NCBI GenBank assembly: GCA_014529385.2
Contig: CM043944.1
Location: 180,443,740-180,503,739 of the forward strand
Length of the DNA: 60,000 nucleotides
Direction of reading: 5' to 3'
Origin: Adiantum capillus-veneris
Lineage: Eukaryota > Streptophyta > Polypodiopsida > Polypodiales > Pteridaceae
The translations under genes were made by a program, and so were the position numbers. Shown here in pieces: positions 52,700-60,000 of the stretch. The notes beneath the pieces were generated by a model. It searched no databases, had not been told where the DNA came from, and saw nothing but the letters and a program-made list of their open reading frames with translations. Within the stretch, counting starts at the first letter, position 1, and each line of letters begins with the position of its first letter.

Positions 52700-53570
52700 G
52701 TCTCCGACAGAGACCCCAAATTTATGAGTTTGTTTTCAAGGCAATTTGGGAGAACATTGGCACGCAGTTGCAGTTCTCGTCATCGTTCCACTTGCAGACT
52801 GACGGGCAATTTGAGATTGCCAATTCAATGGTTTTAGATTTATTGAAGTCTTGTATCTCGGATCAGAAGACTCAATGGGAAAAGAACTTACCTTTGGTGG
52901 AATTTGCCTACAATAACAAGATACACTCTTCGACGGGGAAGACGTCATTTGAGATTGTTGAAAGTGCTGCGAAGGTTCCATCCTTCCTGAACACGAAAGA
53001 TTAGATATTTGAAGCGGATGAATATTCGCGAGATTTGGATACGGCTTTTGCCAAGGTTCGCGAGACTTTGCAGGAGTCTCAAGAACGACAAAAAAAAGCA
53101 GCGGATCGCCATCGTCGCGACTTGAAACTGAAGGAGGATGATTGGGTGCTCTTACTTTTGAGAAGGCACGCCTAAGAAAGAAAAAGGGAAAGGAGAGGCT
53201 TTTTCCAAAGCTTCCTATGTGATACTACGGCCCTTTCCATATCACCGAAAAGATAAATGATGTCTCCTTCCGATTGAAACTGCCAGATACTTGGAGGGTT
53301 CACAATGCATTGCATGTGAGTCTCTTGAAACCTGTTAAGGGTGATGTGCCTGATGATGGGGAGCCTGATGAGCAACCCGCAGTGGAAGAAAACGAGGAGA
53401 CCCTTGTTCTTGAACAGATTTTGGCACATACAGTTCGAAGAAAGGTAAAGTCCGAAGGCGGTTCTTGGTTAAGTTCAAGAACTTTCCTGCATTTGATGCG
53501 AAGTGGACGGAGGAGGAGGACCTAGCAGATACTCCTCGGATTGTGAAACTTTACCTCGATGTTTTGGTTT
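52700..53570 (+). pseudogene. Family-C integrase core and chromodomain in the embedded segment
   Basis: The protein reads FSSSFHLQTDGQFEIANSMVLDLLKSC, with Phe before the catalytic Glu of the usual QSE motif, then FAYNNKIHSSTGKTSFEIVESAAKVPSFL and, after stops, LPDTWRVHNALHVSLLKPVKGDVPDDGEPDEQPAVEE. A frameshifted chromodomain follows. It is not functional. Confidence 0.8.
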
Positions 53571-54178
53571 AGCATAGTCTACTCCAAACGGAACCCAGAA
53601 ATTCAGCTTGGCCGAAGATCTGGTGCAGTGGGATGCACAAGAGGGGCGTTACTCCGCTCCTTTGTCAACAGATGCCTTAATTTTGATACTAAAGTCATTG
53701 ATGTCTCTTAGAGCTTCAGGGATACTGAGAGCTGACAGTATTCTGCTGGATGACTTTATGAAACGGAATTCCTGATTATGATACTGATTTGTTCTTGACT
53801 TCTTGTGAGTGCAGGAACTGATAGACAAAATGACTGCAGCATTTTGGTCTATTTGATCTCGAATAGACATGGTTGCAATAGGGGTTAGTCAATCGGACAT
53901 CGATGAGGTCCCGATTGGACCTAGATGTGTTTGCTAGCTACATTGTCGATAAATCATGGTCTAAGATCCGAATGAATGTTGAATGTCATGTGATGTCCTG
54001 TGATGTCTGGTGATGTCCTGTGATGTCGTGTGATGTGACTGTCGATTTGGTACAAATGCTAGATGTGTGTCCCTAGTACATAGGTACTAACAGTCAGTGT
54101 CTACTAAGACGGTTTATGGCTTTTGTCGGTTTTGCAGGCGTAATTGCGGTCGATTACAATGCTTTCAAGAGGGGGGTA
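53571..54178 (+). other. 3' untranslated region and PPT of the embedded segment
   Basis: Non-coding. It contains about five tandem copies of a TGATGTC(C/G)TG unit (about 53,988-54,043), whose counterpart in element I is at about 46,322-46,360 on the minus strand. It ends TTTCAAGAGGGGGGTA. Confidence 0.75.
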
Positions 54179-54370
54179 TGTCACAAAGTGATGACGTGGC
54201 AGACAGCAGAAACCCTAAAAAAACCTGCAAACCCTAATTTCTGCCACAAATCCTAATTTCCAAAAATCGCGGAGGTCAACAAAAAAAAAGGGATATTTTT
54301 GAGCGCCACAGATCTCAGCTTTTGGCCAGAAAAGCATAATTGCTTTTTATTGCTCTCATTGAGAGAGAGA

Positions 54371-54439
<69 letters not shown>

Positions 54440-54483
54440 CAGAGAGAGAGAGAGAGAGAGAGAGGATTTGCTTTTGCTTTTGT
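54179..54483 (+). repeat. Family-C LTR 5' part (truncated)
   Basis: It begins TGTCACAAAGTGATGACG, has three AACCCTAA/ATCCTAA telo-box-like motifs, a GA-rich stretch (54,361-54,465) and ends where family-G pol resumes with TAGATAAAGAAAGG. The R/U5 half is absent. Confidence 0.85.
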
Positions 54484-57330
54484 TAGATAAAGAAAGGTCA
54501 GCATTTTTGCAAAAGTTTAGTGACTGTTTTTTCTGATTCATCCGTCGCAATTGCCGCCAAGAGACCTGAGGACCATCGGATAGATTTGGTGCCAAGGTGT
54601 AGCGCACCAAATAGACCTCCCTAAAGGGTTAGTGCGGCGCAGCAGAAAGAGATTATGGGCCAGGTTGAGGAGTTATAGAGAAGGGGCTGATTCAGCCTAG
54701 TTCTTCACCCTTTTGCTCCCAGTGCTCCTAGTGCAGGAGAAGGATGGCTCATGGCGCATGTGTATTGATTACCGTGCGTTGAATAAGAATACCATCAAGA
54801 ATAGGTTTCCTATTCCTAGAATTGATGATATTCTCGATCGTTTAGAGGGTGCTTTGCAATTTTCACAGCAGATAACCTTAAGAGTGGGTACCATCAGATT
54901 CGTATAAGGCCAGAGGATGTGCACAAGACTGCGTTTAGAACGACATTTGGTCTTTATGAGTTTCTAGTGATGCCGTTTGGGCTAACAAATGCTCCTGCCA
55001 CGTTCAACAGAATGATGGACCGGATTTCCCGCTCGCATCAACAGTTTGTTGGAACGTCTTCGATGACATGATAGTGTATTCGAAGAATGAAGAGGAGCAT
55101 AGGCGTCACTTGACCATTGTGTTCGAAGAGCTGCCAGTCACAGTTTACTTGTCAATCCTAAGAAAAGTGAATTCTTCCTCGAAGAGATCCACTTTCTGGG
55201 CCACATAGTCTCAAAGGATGGTGTTAGAATGGATCCCGCAAAGGTCAAAACTATCAACATGGCCAGACTTGAAGACTGTACATGATGTCAGAAGCTTCTT
55301 GGGATTGTGTTCCTACTATAGAAGGTTTATCAGAAATTTTGCAGAGATAGCATCGCCTCTTCACGCTTTGCAAAAGAAGAGGTCACTTTCAGATGGACCC
55401 AAAAAGAGATTTTAGCTTTAGTCTCTTAGAGGAAAAGTTGACTTCAGATCCAGTTATTGTTTTGCAGATCTCAGGAAGTCATTTGTGGTCCAGCGTGACG
55501 CGTGTGGCAGTAGCATCGGAGCAGTGCTAATGCAAGATGGACGGTAGTAGCTTATGAAAGCCGAATTTGCAAGGGCAGAGAGGACTATGCAAGTCTATGA
55601 GAAAGAGCTCTGGCCGTGATTCATGCGCTTTCTAGCTGGAAGCACTACCTCTTAGGTGCTGATTTTGTTGTCCAAACAGATCATTAGACCTTGCGATACT
55701 TCTTGACACAGTCAAAGTTATCCGAAAAGCATATGTGATGGGCAAGCTTTTCGGAAGGCAAGAAGAATGTTGTGGCTGATGCGTTATCAAGAAAGCCACA
55801 AATTTCAGCTGTGTCAATTCCTTATCATCATGAGTTAGATGACATGAAGGAACAGTATACTGCTGATGAAGATTTTGCAAGGATCTTTGAACAGTTACAA
55901 GAGGGGCAACATCACGAGCACTACCTCCTCAAAGATGGTTTTAAGATGATGCATGGCAAACTTTGTGTCACTAGCCATTGCGACATAAGGTCATGGAAGA
56001 GAGTCATGTCCCACCGTATGCAGGCATCGTGGCATTGATGCAACAGTTAAAGCGAGAGACATTCTTCTATTGGCCTACCTTGAGGAGAGATGTGGATGCC
56101 TTTGTGCGAGCATGCATAGTTTGCCAAAAGGTCAAGTTTGACAGGCAAAAGGCACCAGGGTTGTTACAACCACTGCCGATTCCGGATAAGCCATGGGAAA
56201 GCATTGCTATGGACTTTATCTTTGATCTTCCAAGGACACCAACAAGGAGTGATGGTATATGGACCATTATCTGCAGGTTCAGCAAGCAGGCCCATTTTAT
56301 CCCTGTCAGGAAGAAGATATATCTGATCAGATGGCACGCTTGTTCATGTACAATGTGTTTAAGTACCATGGTATGCCACAATCGATTATCAGTGATGTGA
56401 TCCTCGCATGACCAGTTTGTTTCTGGAGAGGATTGTTTTGAGAACATGGGCACTACGCTCAAGTTTTCGTCTTCGTTTCATCCACAAAGTGATGGACAAT
56501 CAAAAGAGGCTAATTCTACTGTCTTAGATCTGCTGAAATGCTACGTGTCAGATAATAAGGGCAAGTGGGAACAGTATTTACCTATGCTTGACTATGCGTA
56601 CAATAATACGGTGCATTCGTCTACTGACAAAGCACCTTTTGAGATTGTTGAAGGCGGCAAAAAGGTTCCTCCCATTTTGCATACAAAGACAAGATCTTTG
56701 AGGCAGATCGATATGTTGAGAACATGGATAGATGTTATAAGAAGATTAAAGTTGCCTTGGAGAAGACTCGGGCAAAGCAGAAAAAGGCTGTTGATCGTCA
56801 CCGTCGTGAATTGCTACTATCACCTGGTGATTGGGTTCTGTTAAGGTTCGAAAAGGCGAGGTTAAAGAAGATGAAGGGCAAGGAACAGTTGTTTCCTAAG
56901 CTCAGCATGCGTTACTATGGCCTTTTCAAGTGCTTGACAAGATCAGCGATGTGCTTATAGCTGAAATTGCCTGATGCATGAAGATTCATAATGCGTTTCA
57001 CGTGAGTCTTCTAAGACCCTTCGTGGGTGATGTGCCAGAAGATATCCAGATGAGGATCAGCCATAAGTTGAGGAACTTGATGAGATCCTGATACCTGAGC
57101 AAGTTTGGCACATAAGGACAGAAAAGTTAAACGACAAGTTGCAAGACGCTATTTGGTGAAGTTCAAGAACTATCCGCCTATGGATGCAAAGTGGATGGAA
57201 GAGCATGAACTGTCAGAGTCACCAAATGTATTGCAGCTTTACCTTGAAGCCTTTGGTTACAGCCTACTTATGCCCCAACCCAACATGTGCAAAGGAGGGG
57301 TAATGATAGAGCTAGTACATCAAATGTACA
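54484..57330 (+). pseudogene. Family-G pol remnant
   Basis: It is collinear with the intact family-E pol from LDKERS onward. RT (54,700-55,400) includes [21 protein letters not shown] and a [12 protein letters not shown]-like active site after a frameshift near 55,055. RNase H lies at 55,430-55,790, integrase HHCC at 55,980-56,160, and the catalytic core at 56,200-56,560 (AMDFIFDLPRT; SDVILA-type break at the second Asp; HPQSDGQSKEANS, with Lys before Glu). The chromodomain end (YLVKFKNYPPMDAKWMEEHELS) is at 57,140-57,215. There are at least ten single-base indels. Confidence 0.87.
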
Positions 57331-57519
57331 TATGAATTCAGTGCCATAGATGGAAATGGCAAAAGTATGAAGGTCTCATTAAGTCATTTGTATCTATGTA
57401 TGTTACGACCTTTCTTGCGGATACATGCGATGATAAAAGAGTGTTAATAGCACAAGATCATCAGTGGCGTGTATTTATGGTATGCAATCGAGGACGTTTG
57501 CGATTTCAAGAGGGGGGTA
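57331..57519 (+). other. 3' untranslated region and PPT of element G
   Basis: Short non-coding stretch ending in the PPT TTTCAAGAGGGGGGTA. The inverted duplication begins within this PPT. Confidence 0.8.
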
Positions 57520-58980
57520 TGTCACGAGGACATGGCAGTTATTAACCATGTCACAAAGATGTGGCAACTGCTAACCTTGGTTGTTGGTTTCTTTCCAATG
57601 GGTTTATTTTATTTGTTTTGAGACCTCTTTTTTGAAGTAGCAAACGGTCGGACATTGTATGGCCTATGTGAACGGTAGATTCACCCGCAGACGGAAAGTG
57701 GTCGGCACCGGAATTCGTATGGTAAGAGGATGTCTAGGCTCAGAGCAAGATCATATAGGTCCCTCCGTCGCACTTAGTAAGTTGGTGGATACTAGGAAGT
57801 GAACTCAATTAAAGCGTAAAGTCAAGGTGGGACCACCAACAAAAAGTATCCAACAGTTGGGCCACATTGCACTTTTGGATGCGGTCCCAGTCAAAAGACC
57901 AGTGAGAGCCCAACGGAAGCATCTCCTAAAATTTAGGGAACTGCTATTTTGGGCCGTGAAATGTGTTCGCGTCATTACCTCCGTATGACTAGGGAACATA
58001 TTACAACTCTGCCGCGAAGTCAACTGGGCAACCGGTCAGGATATTTTTAGCGGCGAACCCGAAACGGGAAAATGCTTGAAAATGCGCCAAGTGTCAGTTT
58101 TCCATGGACTTTCCTCCTACAGAAAAATGGGCGCTGATTTTTAAGCTGGGAGAGGCTTCATTTGCAATTTGTCACAGGTTAAGAGCTATGGAGTGCTTCC
58201 TTTCCCTCTCATGTACAGTGTGGTGCTAGGAGTGATGCCCTGCATACTACACACTGCTCTCTCTCTCCCCTACGTGCAGTTATGTAATGCCCCACAAGAG
58301 GGCTACTCATTTGACTGATGTACAGTTGTGTGGGTTCATGCTTTTGTGCTGAGGCAAGAGCCTCCTTGAGCAGGAACAGGGGTAGCTAGCTGCTGCTCCA
58401 AAGCAGGCACTGGTGAGGGTCATAACCTCACCGTACATGTGCAAAATCAGCGCTGTGTATGCGCTGTAATTTTACTGTTTTTCAGCCATATACGGACGCC
58501 AGGACCATTGGAATCGTGCCCCACTGGCAGAGGACAGTTAGGGGACTGTTTGGGGCTGAAAACAGGGCAAAAACCAGTAAATACAGCGTGCTGAATTTAC
58601 TGTTTTTGGGTAGGAATCAGAGGGTATACGCCAGTAGAAGCGAGTTTCAGCAGGGGAATTGGTTTCGCGCAAGTTTTGGGGCTGTTATGCTGCCGAAATT
58701 TGGCCAAAACAGGCGGTATCTAGTGGGATACAGTCACAAGATTCCCAAGACTCTTCTTTGTACTTTACCCTCCTAAGGAATAAAGAAATACCGAAAGGGC
58801 GCCAATTTTGGGGCCTGCAGGTTGTCAGTGTCTGCTCGGAGCATTCTAGCTTCCGAGCTGTGTGTATTCAAGTGTTAATTCCCGTCGCAGGTTCTCTTTG
58901 CAAAGTGCTCTGTGCGTGTGTGTCTTAAGTAAAGAATTTCGGGTGAAAGCCAACGCCTACCGCCCTACGGGCCGGTTTCA
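57520..58980 (+). repeat. Family-G 3' LTR
   Basis: 1,461 bp, TGTCACGAGGACATGG … CGGGCCGGTTTCA, directly after the PPT. It contains an AATAAAGAAATACCGAAAGG block (58,779-58,802, with one G fewer than in other copies). Confidence 0.93.
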
Positions 58981-59223
58981 GCTTCACTTCTCAAAGCATC
59001 TGGACGCAGAGTCTGAGAGTGAAACCCTAGCCACTCTCTTGTACTTTGATCTGATTAATTTAAAAAGAAATACCGAAAGGGGCGCCAGTCTTTGGGGCCA
59101 ATATCTCTAGGCACGGAACTCCGCCGGGCCAGTGCAAATCTATTGTGATCTGTGAATTGTTTTGAAGTGGTTATTTGGTGCTGTCGCGGTTGATTCTTGA
59201 CTTGGAGTGTCCAAGTCTGTACA
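58981..59223 (+). repeat. Family-C LTR 3' fragment
   Basis: Mirror of 38,181-38,424. It has the CGCAGAGTCTGAGAG motif (about 59,003), the shared block (59,061-59,087) and ends CCAAGTCTGTACA. Confidence 0.88.
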
Positions 59224-60000
59224 CTTGACCTTCTGGCATACTAAGCAACTGCGCACAAACTCTTCCACATCCTTTTTGAGTCTCGGCCAAAAGAAGTATC
59301 TCTCTACCCCCTTCATGGTGGTAGCAATGCCGCGGTGACCCGTAAAAGGTGGACAATGGCATTCAGTCATAACCTTTTCCCGCAACGGCTGTGTAACGCA
59401 CAACATAGTCTTTTTCATCAAGTAGCCTTCCCGAAGGGAGTATCCAGCTATTGTCTCCACATCCCGTATCTGTGTGAAAATATCTGCAAAATCTGTATCT
59501 GTGGCATACTGATCGACCATATCCTCGAAGCTCCTATGATGTATCGCGGAAATAGCCAAAACCAATGGCTTCCGAGACAAAGCATCTGCCACCACCTTCT
59601 TTTTCCCTGCACATGGACAATCTGGAAGTGAAACTGGGACAAGATGTTCGCCCACTGCATCTACTTTTCCGAAAGCTACTTTTGTGACAAGAAGTAGCGC
59701 AAACTCTGATGGTCTGTAAAGACAGTAAAATCCGCTCCGAGTAGGTAATGCCGCCACTGAGTAAGAGCATGGATAACCGCCAAAAGCTCTTTCTCATACA
59801 TCTGTGATGTCATCTCCAGCCTAGAGAACAATTGGCTCTCGTAAGCAATGACATGTCCTTCTTGCATCAAGACCGCACCCAGACTATGACCACAAGCATC
59901 ACAATATACTTCAAATGACTTCTGCAAGTCCGGCAAAGTCAAACCTGGTCCCGTAGTCAATTTCTCTTTCAATGTCTGAAAGGTAGTCACCTCTGTGGAT
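59224..60000 (-). pseudogene. Family-C RNase H and integrase zinc domain (antisense, partial)
   Basis: Minus-strand frames (59,676-59,990 and 59,140-59,757) read TTGPGLTLPDLQKSFEVYCD, LGAVLMQEGHVIAYESQLF, YEKELLAVIHAL, TDHQSLRYFLSQK, KKVVADALSRK, GHRGIATTMKG and CLVCQKVK. RNase H acidic positions are all present. A stop after LSQK (about 59,676) and a frame change separate RNase H from the rest. The fragment continues past the window and ends at LTR-C at 59,223. Confidence 0.85.

Larger units (their letters stand above)
52671..54483 (+). mobile_element. Family-C integrase-to-LTR segment embedded in family G
   Basis: It starts with 25 bp (TCCGATTACATGGCACGTCT GAGAC) identical to the deletion junction in element I and then follows family-C integrase core, chromodomain, 3' untranslated region, PPT (54,164-54,178) and the first 305 bp of a family-C LTR (54,179-54,483). 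It replaces the family-G protease and linker. The donor was therefore already an internally deleted, element-I-like copy. Confidence 0.88.
49861..58980 (+). mobile_element. Family-G Ty3/gypsy chromovirus with an internal chimeric segment
   Basis: The element has a 5'-truncated LTR (49,861-50,838), PBS TGGTTCTGTTGCCG (50,839), gag (50,938-52,670), a foreign family-C segment (52,671-54,483), pol (54,484-57,330), a PPT (57,506-57,519) and a full 3' LTR (57,520-58,980). It is the closest relative of family E by gag, pol and PBS. The 5' end is lost at the junction with element I, so no TSD can be read. Confidence 0.9.
57507..60000 (-). repeat. Right arm of the large inverted duplication
   Basis: Inverse copy of 37,403-39,908: PPT, family-G LTR, LTR-C fragment, antisense family-C pol. 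It is cut by the window edge. Its pol frames are longer than those of the left arm. Confidence 0.93.

Noticed and set aside
53985-54045. CRISPR-like short repeats (TGATGTCCTG units)
   Set aside because: Units are contiguous and have no unique spacers; they are a short tandem repeat in a retrotransposon 3' region.

Overview
The window is eukaryotic, almost certainly land-plant, and consists almost entirely of nested and decayed transposable elements. I found no host gene, tRNA, rRNA or CRISPR array. The evidence for a plant is chromodomain-bearing Ty3/gypsy pol genes, LTR retrotransposons with an initiator-Met-type primer-binding site (TGGTATCAGAGC), a BED/DUF659-type hAT transposase with a spliceosomal intron, DUF4283-like and reverse-transcriptase LINE fragments, telo-box (AAACCCTAA) and ACGTGG motifs in LTRs, and long CT/GA and GT microsatellites. 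A large-genome lineage such as a fern is plausible, but I cannot prove it from this sequence.

Left part (1-10,562). A family-A element (gag-protease remnant, then a 3' LTR at 2121-3958) carries a family-B solo LTR on the minus strand (2918-3555, TSD TTTTC). Next is a short non-coding element bounded by family-B LTRs (about 3959-6491), then a decayed family-C Ty3/gypsy element (6492-10,562) that keeps protease, RNase H, integrase, chromodomain and a 3' LTR.

Middle (10,563-25,074). A minus-strand LINE reverse-transcriptase gene is split by a complete Ty3/gypsy element, family D (10,862-21,084, TSD CCGCC). D was itself hit twice: an hAT DNA transposon (15,350-18,701, 8-bp TSD GTTTGCTC) lies in its integrase, and a family-A solo LTR (19,835-21,007, TSD ATGGT) lies in its 3' LTR. 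A second family-A solo LTR (21,113-22,172, TSD TGTCT) sits in the same LINE. A second LINE type (about 22,830-23,840) and a tandem microsatellite-bearing repeat follow.

25,075-33,769 holds the youngest and best preserved element, family E, on the minus strand. Its two LTRs of about 1,477 bp differ at only about four positions, its TSD is CTCTC, and it has an intact 1,022-aa RT-RNase H-integrase-chromodomain ORF, but its gag is broken.

Right part (34,097-60,000). Family-C element F runs into an antisense LTR-C fragment and an antisense family-G LTR. This composite (37,403-39,908) recurs in inverted orientation at 57,507-60,000, giving an inverted duplication of at least 2.5 kb whose arms lie 17.6 kb apart. 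Between the arms are a LINE ORF1 split by two solo LTRs, two internally deleted family-C elements (H and I) sharing one LTR, and a family-G element (49,861-58,980) whose protease region is replaced by a piece of a rearranged family-C element. A short block containing GAAATACCGAAAGGGGCGCC, often preceded by AATAAA, lies at the same LTR position in families B, C, E and G.
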